From Chloroflexota bacterium (GTDB taxonomy: Bacteria > Chloroflexota > Anaerolineae > VGOG01), in the NCBI GenBank assembly GCA_030611885.1, contig JAUWOY010000014.1, positions 1 to 58,146 on the forward strand: DNA of 58,146 nucleotides, in the 5' to 3' direction. Of the stretch, positions 50,362 to 58,146 are shown piece after piece. Made by a program: the position numbers and the translations under genes. Every line of letters begins with the position of its first letter. The first letter of the stretch is position 1. The notes beneath the pieces are model-generated. The model saw only the letters and a list, made by a program, of their open reading frames with translations. It did no database searches and was not told the origin of the DNA.

Positions 50362-52165
50362 CGACGATGCCAGCATGTGTGAGACGCTATCGGACATTCT
50401 GGAGGATAAGGGTTACGGTGTGGTCATTGCCAGGGATGGCGCCAAGGCCGTGGCAGAGGCAGGGAGGCGGCACTTCACCCTGGCGCTCATAGACATCATG
50501 ATGCCTGGCATGAACGGGGTCGAGACCTTGCGAGGGATCAAGAAAGCCGACCCTGGGACCACGACCATGATCATGACCGGGCACAGTGCTCTGGAGGGCA
50601 TGGTCTCCGATGCGCTGAAGGCCGGGGTTGATGGCGTCCTGTATAAACCCTTTGAGATAGCTGCCATCGTGGAAATGATCGAGAGCAAGGCCGAGACTCG
50701 CGCTGGCCCTCCCCTCATTGATCTCAAGAAATATCGAGTCCAACCTGAAGCCCTGCGCCTGATTCCCGAGGAGACGGCCAGGAAGTACGACGTCATACCT
50801 CTTCGTATCGAAGGCGATTCCCTGGTCGTAGCCATGAGCCAGCCTGAGAACCTGTACACTATTGATGAAATTCAAGCCCGTACCAGAATGCAGGTAAGGC
50901 CCTTGCGCGCGGCCTTGATGGACGTGCGGGGAGCCATCAACCTCCACTACCGGGCCCTGGATGAGGTGGAGAGTGAAATCGAACAACTCGCCTCCGCCGA
51001 CCTCGCCCGGGTCCCTGCCGCGCGCATTTTAGATCTCCTCATTACTGGGGCGGTGAAAGACGGCGCTTCGGACATCCACATCGAGCCGCAGCAGGATCGC
51101 CTGCGCATCCGCTATCGCATTGATGGCCACCTGCACGACAGGCTATCCCTGCCGCTGAACGTCCATGTCCCCTTGCTTTCCCGGCTGAAGGTTCTGGCCA
51201 AAATGGACATTACTGAACGGAGACGCCCCCAGGACGGCCAGTTCACCATCTCGACAAAGGGCCGTAAGGTAGACTTGCGCGTCGCCACGGCCAACACGCC
51301 GCGGGGAGAGGTGGCCGTATTGCGTGTCCTGGATAAATCCATATCCGTGATAGAACTTCCAGAGCTGGGGTTCCTTCCCGATTCTCTGAAGACCTACCAA
51401 AAGCTACTCCAGTCCCCCTCTGGCATGATCCTGGTCAGCGGGCCGACGGGCTCAGGTAAGACGACGACTCTCTATGCTTCCATCAAGCAATTGAATACCG
51501 AAGAGCGCAATGTCGTTACCATCGAGGACCCCATCGAGTACCAATTCGACGACGTAAAGCAAATCCAGGTCAACCCCCAAATTGACCTCACCTTCGCCAG
51601 CGGCCTGCGGGTCATCTACCGTCTGGATCCAGACGTCATCCTGGTGGGCGAGGTTCGCGATGCGGAGACAGCAAGGGCGGTCACCCAAGCAGCCCTGGCA
51701 GGATCATTGGTGCTGTCATCAGTCCACACTAAGGATGCCACAGGCGCGCTCTTTCGCCTGATTGACCTGGGTGTCGAGCCCTTCCTGATCAGCTCAGCTG
51801 TGTCTGCCGTTATCAATCAGCGCCTGGTGCGGCGGGTTTGTCCCCACTGCTGCTCTCTCCGCGAGGTGCCCGAAGAGGAACGGTTGGCCTACGAGGAGGA
51901 GATGGGTAAGGCGCGAACCCAATTCTACTACGGGGCAGGCTGTAACTTCTGTGCCAATACCGGCTACCTGGGCCGAACCGGCGTTTTCGAAATACTAGTG
52001 GTGAGTGGCGAGATCAAGCGCATGCTGGTAAAGGGTGCCAGTGCGGCAGAGATCAGGGATCAGGCCGTCAAAGAGGGAATGGCGACCCTGCAACATGCCG
52101 GAATGCAGAAAGTGAAAGAGGGCCTCACCACACTCCATGAAGTGCTGCGCAACGTCTTTTACTGA
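50330..52165 (+). CDS. Receiver domain fused to a PilB/GspE-type secretion ATPase
   Basis: 611 residues. Receiver at ~1-125 with intact sites (IVDDDASM; Asp55 in LIDIMMPGMNG; YKPFEI). Then a GspE N-terminal-like domain (PEETARKYDVIPLRIEGDSL) at ~135-215 and the hexameric ATPase: SDIHIEP, Walker A GPTGSGKTTTLYA near 371, Asp box TIEDPIEYQ, Walker B LDPDVILVGEVRDAETA, His box SSVHTKDA. The zinc tetracysteine VCPHCC/GCNFC is present. PilB/GspE powers pilus extension or pseudopilus assembly. No other pilus genes are in the window. The fusion suggests direct phosphorylation control of assembly. It begins within the degenerate kinase gene. Confidence 0.92.
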   Translation: MNEKANILIVDDDASMCETLSDILEDKGYGVVIARDGAKAVAEAGRRHFTLALIDIMMPGMNGVETLRGIKKADPGTTTMIMTGHSALEGMVSDALKAGVDGVLYKPFEIAAIVEMIESKAETRAGPPLIDLKKYRVQPEALRLIPEETARKYDVIPLRIEGDSLVVAMSQPENLYTIDEIQARTRMQVRPLRAALMDVRGAINLHYRALDEVESEIEQLASADLARVPAARILDLLITGAVKDGASDIHIEPQQDRLRIRYRIDGHLHDRLSLPLNVHVPLLSRLKVLAKMDITERRRPQDGQFTISTKGRKVDLRVATANTPRGEVAVLRVLDKSISVIELPELGFLPDSLKTYQKLLQSPSGMILVSGPTGSGKTTTLYASIKQLNTEERNVVTIEDPIEYQFDDVKQIQVNPQIDLTFASGLRVIYRLDPDVILVGEVRDAETARAVTQAALAGSLVLSSVHTKDATGALFRLIDLGVEPFLISSAVSAVINQRLVRRVCPHCCSLREVPEEERLAYEEEMGKARTQFYYGAGCNFCANTGYLGRTGVFEILVVSGEIKRMLVKGASAAEIRDQAVKEGMATLQHAGMQKVKEGLTTLHEVLRNVFY

Positions 52166-52189
52166 TACAGTTTTCGTTCACGCCGTTCT

Positions 52190-52223
52190 AAAAAGCTCCC
52201 AGCCCTCGCCCTGGGGGTTTTTT
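52190..52223 (+). terminator. Terminator after the receiver-PilB gene
   Basis: CTCCCAG / CTGGGGG stem around CCCTCGCC with a following TTTTTT, 25 bp after the stop. Confidence 0.7.
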
Positions 52224-52234
52224 AGAAACAAATC

Positions 52235-52524
52235 TGTCATTGCGAGCTGCTCCATAGCACGTTCGCGCTACTCATTGTGTAAGAAACCCGTCAGCGCCGG
52301 CCGAGTAGGAGCGACTTGTGTTGAGCTTGTCGAAACAAGCGACGTATCGAGGCCAAGCGGGTTACCCGGAGAGCCGCTCGCTTGATTTCGATACGCTCTG
52401 CTACTCAATCAGCGCTCGCTCCCCGGGTTTTGCGCACAACCGTTTGTTTCTTAGTAGCGGAGCGAAGCAATCCCCAAGCCGCTGGGAGATTGCTTCGGCG
52501 CAAACAGCGCGCCTCGCAATGACA
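52235..52524. repeat. 290-bp composite palindromic element (MITE-like), copy B
   Basis: Ends TGTCATTGCGAG and CTCGCAATGACA, as in copy A (30913-31183), with the same internal order (GCTGCTCCATAGC, AAGAAACCC, GCGCCGGCCGAGTAGGAGCG, TTTCGATACGCTCTGCTACTC). It carries an extra TTGAGCTTGTCGAAACAAG segment near 52320. The 52166-52588 gap holds no gene. Confidence 0.75.
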
Positions 52525-52588
52525 CCTGGGGTGAAATCTAACATTGTTGAGCTAGACAATCAAGCTAATCGTAGATTGGGAGGTAAAT

Positions 52589-52882
52589 TTGGCAAACGAA
52601 CGGAGGACACGAAGTAGTCGGCGCCAGGACAATCGTGGTAAGAAACGGAGGTTCACCCAACGCCGCAAGGTGTGTGCCTTTTGCACAGGAAAGGTTGATG
52701 TTATAGACTACAAGCGACCGGACCTTCTGCGCCGCTTTATCAGCGATCAAGGCAAGATCAAGCCTCGCCGTCGGACGGGAACCTGTGCCAAGCACCAGCG
52801 GCGTTTGGCCGTGGCTATCAAGCGGGCCAGGCACCTGGCCCTTCTGCCCTACGTTGCTGAACATCTTCGGAGTTACAGATAA
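52589..52882 (+). CDS. rpsR: 30S ribosomal protein S18 (zinc-binding form)
   Basis: 97 residues: [40 protein letters not shown] and [16 protein letters not shown]. The CxxC plus CxxH pattern marks the zinc-binding C+ paralogue type. TTG start at 52589 with GGGAGGTAAAT upstream. Usual partners rpsF and ssb are not adjacent, so this may be a relocated or second copy. Confidence 0.95.
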   Translation: MANERRTRSSRRQDNRGKKRRFTQRRKVCAFCTGKVDVIDYKRPDLLRRFISDQGKIKPRRRTGTCAKHQRRLAVAIKRARHLALLPYVAEHLRSYR

Positions 52883-52905
52883 GGCGCAGATAAGAGCGGT
52901 TGAAC

Positions 52906-52943
52906 AGGGCATAGGAAGGACTTGCTCCTATGCCCTTTGTTTA
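52906..52943 (+). terminator. Terminator after rpsR
   Basis: AGGGCATAGGA (52906-52916), 9-nt loop, TCCTATGCCCT (52926-52936), then TTGTTTAG. Confidence 0.8.
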
Positions 52944-52958
52944 GTTGGATTTGCTGAA

Positions 52959-53033
52959 ACACTACAACGGATTTAGAATAGAGCGGATTGCGAACCAAAG
53001 AATCCGTTCCTTTCCCAATCCGATGTAGTGTTG
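52959..53033. repeat. Palindromic element between rpsR and the foldase gene
   Basis: Outer arms ACACTACAACGGATT and AATCCGATGTAGTGT. The central AGCGGATTG...AATCCGTT forms an inner stem. Its reverse complement corresponds to the rpsO-leader element at 40363-40509. Confidence 0.7.
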
Positions 53034-53047
53034 TCGAGGAGATAAGG

Positions 53048-54751
53048 ATGGCCAAGAAGAAGAGAAAGAAAGCTAATGAACTGACGAAAAAGGAAATAAG
53101 GCTCGGCAAGAAAGCCCGACGACAAAGGCGGATGATCCTTGTTGGTGCAGCCGTTATTACCGTTGTGGTAGTGGTTTTGATCGCCTTTGGTTTCTATCAA
53201 GAATACCTGGTCAAGCCAAAGGAGCCCGTGGCAATGGTGGGCGAAGCGCCCATCCGCACAGATACCTATCAGAAAATGGTGCGCTACTACCGCTCTAACC
53301 TCCAGAATCAGTTGGCCATGTTACAAGACCAGCTAGCCCGTCTGGATCCAAACGACCAGAGCTCCGAGTTTATCGTCCAGTACTATCAGCAGCAAGTTGA
53401 ACAATTGCAGACTCAGTTGGGAAACCCACAAGAGTTGGGCCAGCAAGTACTGGATGACTTGATTGACGACGAGTTGATCCGCCAGGAGGCGACCAGGCGA
53501 GGGATAGTGGTTACGACCGAGGAAGTGCAACTGGAGATAGAGACCCAATTCGGCTACGAAAGGAATCCTCCCACCCCTACACCAACGCCCATCATCACCG
53601 CTACCCAGGCCATAACGCCAACCCCTACTGCAACGCCCGTGACACTGGACAGATTCCAGGAGATGTACGCCACCACCCTGGAAGCATTGGATGAACGGGC
53701 TGGCTTCTCCGAAGCGGATTTCCGCCGCATCTTCGAGGCCATGCTTTGGAGAGAGAAGTTGCAAGAGGCAATGGGCCAGGAAGTGCCCACCATTGCCGAT
53801 CAGGTGCACGCCCGCCAGGTACAGGTGACGAACGAGGAGCAGGCACAGGCGATCATGACCCTGCTCGACGAAGGCGTTGATGAAACGAGTGCCTTAGATG
53901 CAATTCATGTGCTTCTGGCCGAGACGGAGGAAGTCAAAACCGAGGAAGAGATCAGGGCCGAGAAAGATCCCCAGGAACTCTCGACCCAATTGACAGAGAG
54001 CGAGGACGCCTTCGCCCTGCTAGCTCAGAACTTCTCTAAAGACACCAGCAACAAGGACACAGGCGGCGACCTGGGGTGGTTCTCCAAGGGCAGGATGGTG
54101 CCAGAGTTCGAGGAGGCGGCCTTCAGCACGCCGGCAGGTGAGATCGGCGGGCCAGTGGAAACCCAATTCGGCTGGCACGTCGTCTTCGTTCACGAAACGT
54201 CAGAGGAGCCAGAGCCCCAGGTGCAGGCCAGCCACATACTGGTGGAGACTGAGGAAGAAGCCCAGGCTATCATGACCCTCTTGGAGGAGGACATTGACGA
54301 GGACACCGCCCTATCCGCTCTGGATGTTCTTATCGAGGCCGAGGTGGCCAAGGCCAGAGCAAAGGAAGAGGAAGTCCAAGATCTCTTGACTCAGTTGCAA
54401 GAGAGCGACGACCGCCTTGCCTTCCTGGCTGAGAACTTCTCCGAGGATTGGGGAAGCAAGGACAAAGGTGGTGACATGGATTGGTTCCCCAGGGGGGAGA
54501 AGACGCCTGAGTTCGAAGAGGCAGCTTTCAGCCTGGCGGTGGGGGAGATGAGCGAACCGATCTCGAACACCATCGGCTATCACATCGTCGAGGTCCTGGG
54601 ACACGAGGAGCGGGAGCTGGCGCCCGAAATCCTGGAGCAAAGACAACTCCAGACCTTCGAGGACTGGCTCGCGGACCAGCGGCAATCGGAAGCAGTACAG
54701 CGTTATTCGTTTTTGGACAAGGTGCCTCCTGATACAGATCTGAGTCGCTGA
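53048..54751 (+). CDS. Membrane-anchored foldase with two parvulin (PpiC) domains
   Basis: 567 residues. A lysine-rich N-terminus (KKKRKK), one membrane span at ~30-49 (ILVGAAVITVVVVVLIAFGF) and no lipobox. A SurA/PrsA-like N-domain at ~60-260 holds a Thr-Pro linker (PPTPTPTPIITATQAITPTP). Two parvulin domains follow (~268-400 and ~402-535), each ending in GGDLGWFSKGRMVPEFEEAA- or GGDMDWFPRGEKTPEFEEAA-type sequence. Each parvulin is split by a ~60-residue acidic helical insertion after its first strand. It should act on exported proteins outside the membrane. GAGGAGATAAGG precedes ATG 53048. A terminator follows. Confidence 0.88.
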   Translation: MAKKKRKKANELTKKEIRLGKKARRQRRMILVGAAVITVVVVVLIAFGFYQEYLVKPKEPVAMVGEAPIRTDTYQKMVRYYRSNLQNQLAMLQDQLARLDPNDQSSEFIVQYYQQQVEQLQTQLGNPQELGQQVLDDLIDDELIRQEATRRGIVVTTEEVQLEIETQFGYERNPPTPTPTPIITATQAITPTPTATPVTLDRFQEMYATTLEALDERAGFSEADFRRIFEAMLWREKLQEAMGQEVPTIADQVHARQVQVTNEEQAQAIMTLLDEGVDETSALDAIHVLLAETEEVKTEEEIRAEKDPQELSTQLTESEDAFALLAQNFSKDTSNKDTGGDLGWFSKGRMVPEFEEAAFSTPAGEIGGPVETQFGWHVVFVHETSEEPEPQVQASHILVETEEEAQAIMTLLEEDIDEDTALSALDVLIEAEVAKARAKEEEVQDLLTQLQESDDRLAFLAENFSEDWGSKDKGGDMDWFPRGEKTPEFEEAAFSLAVGEMSEPISNTIGYHIVEVLGHEERELAPEILEQRQLQTFEDWLADQRQSEAVQRYSFLDKVPPDTDLSR

Positions 54752-54762
54752 TAGACAAAAAT

Positions 54763-54795
54763 AGGCCAGGCGTAACCCGCCTGGCCTTCTTTAGT
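54763..54795 (+). terminator. Terminator after the foldase gene
   Basis: AGGCCAGGCG, loop TAACCC-like, GCCTGGCCT, then TCTTTAGTTTT. Confidence 0.8.
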
Positions 54796-54825
54796 TTTAG
54801 CCTCAATGCCGTTTGGATAAGAAAG

Positions 54826-54960
54826 CGAGCGCTGGTCGAGTAGGCCCGAAGGGCCGTATCGAGGCCCAGCGAGCGGCTTTTCAGAGGCTTGATTGTGTTG
54901 GAGCCAGCGCCTTGGTCTCGATACGGGCAACAAAGAGCGTTGCCCTACTCGACCGGCGGC
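54826..54960. repeat. Inverted repeat of the CGTATCGAGG/CTCGATACGG family
   Basis: GCGCTGGTCGAGTAGGCCCG...CGTATCGAGG on the left and TCTCGATACGGGC...CCTACTCGACCGGCGGC on the right. The 54752-55024 gap holds only terminator, this repeat and a heptamer array. Confidence 0.7.
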
Positions 54961-54986
54961 TCATCTGGTTTCTCCCAAAATGGGGG

Positions 54987-55021
54987 CTTTGAACTTTGAA
55001 CTTTGAACTTTGAACTTTGAA
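54987..55021 (+). repeat. Perfect CTTTGAA x5 heptamer array
   Basis: Five identical 7-bp units immediately downstream of the rel stop codon. Confidence 0.9.
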
Positions 55022-55024
55022 CTT

Positions 55025-57187
55025 CTAACTCGCCCTGCGCCGGGCCTCGAAGACATTGGGCAACTTCTCAATCCTGTCCAGGACACGGCTCAACTGGACG
55101 ATGCTGCTGATCTCCAGGGTGACCGTGATGACGGCGGTGTGATCTTTGGGGTGAGTAGCAATGTTAGCGGCACTTATGTTTATCCTCTCCTCAACCATGA
55201 TCTCGGTTATATCCCGCATCAGCCCGGTACGGTCGTAGGCCAGAACCTGGATCATTACTGGGAACACCTGCTCGATGTCTTCTCCCCAGTCTACTTCGAT
55301 GAGACGTTCCTTGTCCTCAAGATAGAGGATGTTGCGGCAATCCTGGCGATGAATGGTTATACCCCGCCCCCGCGTAACGTATCCCACCACCGGGTCGCCA
55401 GGCAAAGGGTGACAGCATCCAGCTACCCTGGTGAGCAGATCGCCCACCCCCCTGACCGTAACTCCGGAAACTTCCGGGGGCGGTGGAGCAGCTTCCGGCA
55501 GCTCCGGCTCCTCTTCTTCCTTCTCGGCCTCTATCAGCTTGGCGGCTACCTGTTGGGTGTTGATGTCGCCATAGCCGATGGCCGCCGTGAGGTCTTCGAC
55601 CTTGTCGAATTTGAGGAGCGTGGCGATTTCCTCGTAGTTCTTTTGGTCGAGGCCCAGCCGTTTCAGTTCCTTTTCCAGGAGTTGCCGACCCTGAGCTACT
55701 GACTCGGCTCGATCCTGCCGTCTGAACCATTGGCGGATCTTCTGTCGGGCTCTGGACGTCTTGATGTAGCCCAGGTGGAGGTTGAGCCAATCGCGGCTGG
55801 GCTTGCCACGTCTGGCAGTCAAAATCTCTACCTGATCGCCGTTCTGCAGTTGGTAGTCTAAAGGGACAATTTTACCGTTGACCTTGGCCCCGCGGCAGCG
55901 ATGGCCGATCTCGGTGTGGATGCGATAGGCGAAATCAATAGGGGTGGAGCCAGCCGTCAGGTCAATGATATCACCTTTGGGGGTGAAGGTGTAAATGCGA
56001 CTATACTGGAAAACGTCGCTTTTCAGCGAATCAATGAACTCCCAGGCATCGGTTACCTCCTGCTGCCAATCCATCAGTGAGCGCAGCCAGGCGATCTTGG
56101 CCTCAAAGGCGACGTCGCGCTTCGCATGTTCCTTGTAGCGCCAGTGAGCAGCTATGCCAAGCTCAGCTCTACGGTGCATCTCGTAGGAGCGGACCTGCAC
56201 CTCCAATGTTTTGCCATCGGGCCCCACGACAGCGGTGTGGAGGGACTGGTACATATTGTCCTTGGGAGTAGCTATGAAGTCGTCGAACTCGCCGGGGATA
56301 GGTCGCCATAGGCTGTGCACAGCTCCCAGCACAGCATAACATTCCCTGACGGTGTTGACGATGATGCGTACGCCCCGTACGTCGTGGATCTGTTCGAAGG
56401 GCAGGCCCTTGCGATTCATCTTCTCATGGATAGAGTAAATATGTTTGGGCCGTCCTGAGATCTCGGCTTCCAAGCCCTCTTTCCTAAGCCTCTTCTCCAG
56501 GATACCGATTACGCGTGCGATGCGACGCTCTCGGTCGGCTCTCCGTTCATCGAGCAGGGCCGTGATTTCCCAATACCTTTGGGGATTCAGGTAACGAAAA
56601 CCCAGGTCCTCCAATTCCCACTTCATCTGCCAGATGCCGAGGCGATTGGCCAGGGGGGCGAATATCTCCAGGGTTTCCTCGGCGATGCGCCGCTGCTGCT
56701 CCTGGGAGAGAGACTCCAGGGTGCGCATGTTGTGCAGGCGGTCGGCCAGTTTGATCAACACCACTCGCACGTCATCGGCCATAGCCAGGAACATCTTGCG
56801 CAGACTCTCGGCATCCTCGTCCTGCAAATCCCTCTGGGTCATCTGGCTCAGCCTGTCTATCTGGCTCAGCTTTGTGACCCCATCAACCAGACTGGTCACC
56901 TCGTCGCCAAAGTCCTGCCGCAGATCCTCTATGGTGACGACGGAGTCCTCCACCACGTCGTGAAGAAGCCCCGCCGCAATGGTGGCCGAGTCCAGACGCA
57001 AATCGGCCAGGATCTGGGCGACAGTCAGGGAGTGCTGGATATAGGGCTCGCCAGAGGCCCGCTTTTGGCCGGAGTGAGCTACCTCAGCCAGCTCGTAGGC
57101 CCTCTCGATTAACCCTCTGTCATCCTGGGAGAGGGTCTCTGGCATCTGTTGAAGCAAACTCTCGAAGCTGGTGGTCTGTGCACGCAT
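55025..57187 (-). CDS. rel: Bifunctional (p)ppGpp synthetase/hydrolase (RelA/SpoT homologue)
   Basis: 720 residues. HD hydrolase domain with AHSGQKRASGEPYIQH and HDVVEDS (intact), synthetase domain (GRPKHIYSIHEKM; HDVRGVRIIV; TPKDNMYQSLHTAVVG), TGS domain (YTFTPKGDIIDLTAGSTPID near 390) and a C-terminal CC/ACT part (RVAGCCHPLPGDPVVGYV; DRTGLMRDITEIM). Full length and apparently bifunctional, controlling the stringent response. Its stop abuts a heptamer array. ATG 57187 lacks a clear Shine-Dalgarno, and the tRNA-His promoter diverges from the same gap. Confidence 0.96.
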   Translation of the reverse strand: MRAQTTSFESLLQQMPETLSQDDRGLIERAYELAEVAHSGQKRASGEPYIQHSLTVAQILADLRLDSATIAAGLLHDVVEDSVVTIEDLRQDFGDEVTSLVDGVTKLSQIDRLSQMTQRDLQDEDAESLRKMFLAMADDVRVVLIKLADRLHNMRTLESLSQEQQRRIAEETLEIFAPLANRLGIWQMKWELEDLGFRYLNPQRYWEITALLDERRADRERRIARVIGILEKRLRKEGLEAEISGRPKHIYSIHEKMNRKGLPFEQIHDVRGVRIIVNTVRECYAVLGAVHSLWRPIPGEFDDFIATPKDNMYQSLHTAVVGPDGKTLEVQVRSYEMHRRAELGIAAHWRYKEHAKRDVAFEAKIAWLRSLMDWQQEVTDAWEFIDSLKSDVFQYSRIYTFTPKGDIIDLTAGSTPIDFAYRIHTEIGHRCRGAKVNGKIVPLDYQLQNGDQVEILTARRGKPSRDWLNLHLGYIKTSRARQKIRQWFRRQDRAESVAQGRQLLEKELKRLGLDQKNYEEIATLLKFDKVEDLTAAIGYGDINTQQVAAKLIEAEKEEEEPELPEAAPPPPEVSGVTVRGVGDLLTRVAGCCHPLPGDPVVGYVTRGRGITIHRQDCRNILYLEDKERLIEVDWGEDIEQVFPVMIQVLAYDRTGLMRDITEIMVEERINISAANIATHPKDHTAVITVTLEISSIVQLSRVLDRIEKLPNVFEARRRAS

Positions 57188-57201
57188 TTTGCTAAGTCCA
57201 T

Positions 57202-57230
57202 TTGCCCAATTTGGCTTTTTGTGGTAAAAT
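57202..57230 (+). promoter_or_regulatory. Predicted tRNA-His promoter
   Basis: TTGCCC (57202-57207), 17-bp spacer, TAAAAT (57225-57230), about 14 bp before the tRNA. Confidence 0.6.
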
Positions 57231-57244
57231 CAAGACAGATTGTG

Positions 57245-57317
57245 GTGAGCGTAGCCGAGTGGTCAAGGCACCTGGTTGTGGCCCAGGAGACCGTGGGTTC
57301 GAATCCCATCGCTCACC
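57245..57317 (+). tRNA. tRNA-His (GTG)
   Basis: Acceptor GTGAGCG (57245-57251) pairs with CGCTCAC (57310-57316). Anticodon stem CCTGG/CCAGG holds loop TTGTGGC, anticodon GTG. T arm is GTGGG-TTCGAAT-CCCAT. The base before the acceptor is G (57244) and the discriminator is C (57317), giving the G-1:C73 pair that identifies tRNA-His. CCA is not encoded. Confidence 0.95.
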
Positions 57318-57336
57318 CTCAAGATCAAGGTGAATC

Positions 57337-57365
57337 AATGCCCATCTCAGTTTGAGATGGGCATT
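57337..57365. terminator. Bidirectional terminator between tRNA-His and recR
   Basis: AATGCCCATCTCA (57337-57349), GTT loop, TGAGATGGGCATT (57353-57365): a perfect 13-bp stem, with T-rich flanks on either side. Confidence 0.75.
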
Positions 57366-57384
57366 TCTCGTGCACCCTCGTTTC

Positions 57385-57984
57385 TCACATCTCCCGCCGT
57401 CCCTCCAAAGCACGGGCCAACGTTACCTCGTCGGCGTACTCCAAATCCCCACCCACCGGCAGCCCCCGCGCCAGGTGGGTGACCCGCACGCCCAGGGGCA
57501 TCAACTGGCGATGCAGATACATGGCCGTGGCCTCGCCCTCCAGGCTGGGATTGGTGGCCAGAATCACCTCTTCGGCAGGCTCGGCCCGCAGGCGGTTGAT
57601 CAGCTCGCGGATCCTCAGGTCTTCGGGGCCAATGCCCTCCATCGGCGAGATAACGCCGTGTAGGACGTGGTAGAGACCATTGTACTCCCGCGTTCGCTCG
57701 ATGGCCAACACATCCAGAGGCTCTTCCACCACACAGATGAGGGAATGATCGCGCTCCTCATCCCGACAGATAGGGCAGGGGCTCTCCTCGGTGATATTGA
57801 AGCAAGTAGAACAAAAAGTGATGCGCTCCCTCATCTGACTCAAAGCTTCGGCCAGGGACGCCGCCTGCTCGGCGGGGACCCGAAGCAAGAAAAAGGTCAG
57901 GCGCGAAGCCGTCTTGGGCCCGATGCCCGGTAACCGTCTGAATTCCTCGATGAGCCTGGCCACAGGCTCAGGGGCAACTTGCAT
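57385..57984 (-). CDS. recR: Recombination mediator RecR
   Basis: 199 residues. Helix-hairpin-helix ([20 protein letters not shown]) at ~8-27, C4 zinc finger [16 protein letters not shown] at ~57-72, and a Toprim domain ([33 protein letters not shown]) to the end. With RecF/RecO it loads RecA on SSB-coated gaps. AGAAGGAGTAATTAGAC precedes ATG 57984. Confidence 0.97.
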   Translation of the reverse strand: MQVAPEPVARLIEEFRRLPGIGPKTASRLTFFLLRVPAEQAASLAEALSQMRERITFCSTCFNITEESPCPICRDEERDHSLICVVEEPLDVLAIERTREYNGLYHVLHGVISPMEGIGPEDLRIRELINRLRAEPAEEVILATNPSLEGEATAMYLHRQLMPLGVRVTHLARGLPVGGDLEYADEVTLARALEGRREM

Positions 57985-58042
57985 GTCTAATTACTCCTTC
58001 TGAAACCCTAAGGGTCCGTAAAAATATAACTTCCCGCATTGG

Positions 58043-58146
58043 TCAAGCAGGAGTCGGATTTGATCGAGGACGAATAGTGTAGTTCCATTGCGGGCAAACA
58101 TCATGAAATTGGATGTTGAGAGCGTCCATCTCTTTGTTAGGCACCT
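58043..58146 (-). CDS. Partial transposase C-terminus (ISAzo13-like), cut by window edge
   Basis: On the minus strand an open frame enters from the window end and stops at TGA (58043-58045). It reads MDALNIQFHDVCPQWNYTIR near its end. The VCPxWNYTIxPR ending is, to my recollection, that of ISAzo13/Rhodopirellula-type DDE transposases. The sequence GGGTCCGTAAAAATATAACT at about 58010-58030 outside the stop may belong to the IS terminal inverted repeat. The gene body lies beyond this window. Confidence 0.6.
   Translation of the reverse strand, partial: VPNKEMDALNIQFHDVCPQWNYTIRPRSNPTPA

Overview
The window reads as a chromosomal segment of a moderately GC-rich, probably anaerobic bacterium. 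Chloroflexota (Anaerolineae-like) is my best guess. The reasons are house-keeping genes of bacterial type, Thr-Pro-rich linkers in an envelope protein, a GH57/GH77/GT35 glycogen cluster, indolepyruvate:ferredoxin oxidoreductase beside an ADP-forming acyl-CoA synthetase, and very dense small dispersed repeats. The phylum is inference; a marker-gene tree is needed.

Layout. 1-4890: an OmpR-like regulator with a dead receiver, uvrA (carrying a palindromic in-frame insertion) and a macrodomain gene. 4887-8190: a small gene split by a 162-bp MITE with 10-bp target duplications, followed by an AT-richer HelD-like helicase with an embedded nuclease-like segment. 8237-11134: a COG2509 FAD protein and miaB. 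11179-13366 (minus): an operon MNT nucleotidyltransferase - HEPN - xseA - xseB. 13512-14852 (minus): an exported bactofilin-like membrane protein. 15148-21087: iorA, iorB, an ADP-forming acyl-CoA ligase and a UbiA prenyltransferase. 21210-32756: DUF433, glgA, malQ, debranching enzyme, rpiA, rpe, glgP and a GH57 protein, a storage-glucan and pentose-phosphate unit. 32801-40230: mazG (minus), atl, selA, tsaD, then galK and a helicase-associated-domain protein (minus). 40528-45011: rpsO, pnp, lepB and an AI-2E family permease. 45235-46497 (minus): a three-gene operon of unknown function with a consensus promoter and a nearly leaderless first gene. 46672-52165: a dense signalling island (BldC-like HTH-receiver, PAS histidine kinase, BldC-like HTH, double receiver, degenerate kinase, receiver-PilB ATPase fusion). 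52589-57984: rpsR, a double-parvulin foldase, rel (minus), tRNA-His and recR (minus). 58043-58146 (minus): the C-terminal end of a transposase, probably ISAzo13-like.

Two themes stand out. First, the genome is full of small palindromes and 7-bp tandem repeats that sit not only between genes but inside reading frames, where they add peptide segments to UvrA, MiaB, GlgA, the debranching enzyme, RpiA, GH57, TsaD, GalK and LepB. Second, the island at 46672-52165 looks like a duplicated regulatory module: one copy kept canonical parts, the other accumulated degenerate ones, and its output is a receiver fused directly to a type IV pilus/type II secretion assembly ATPase. That island and the unknown operon at 45235-46497 are the best candidates for undescribed biology here.
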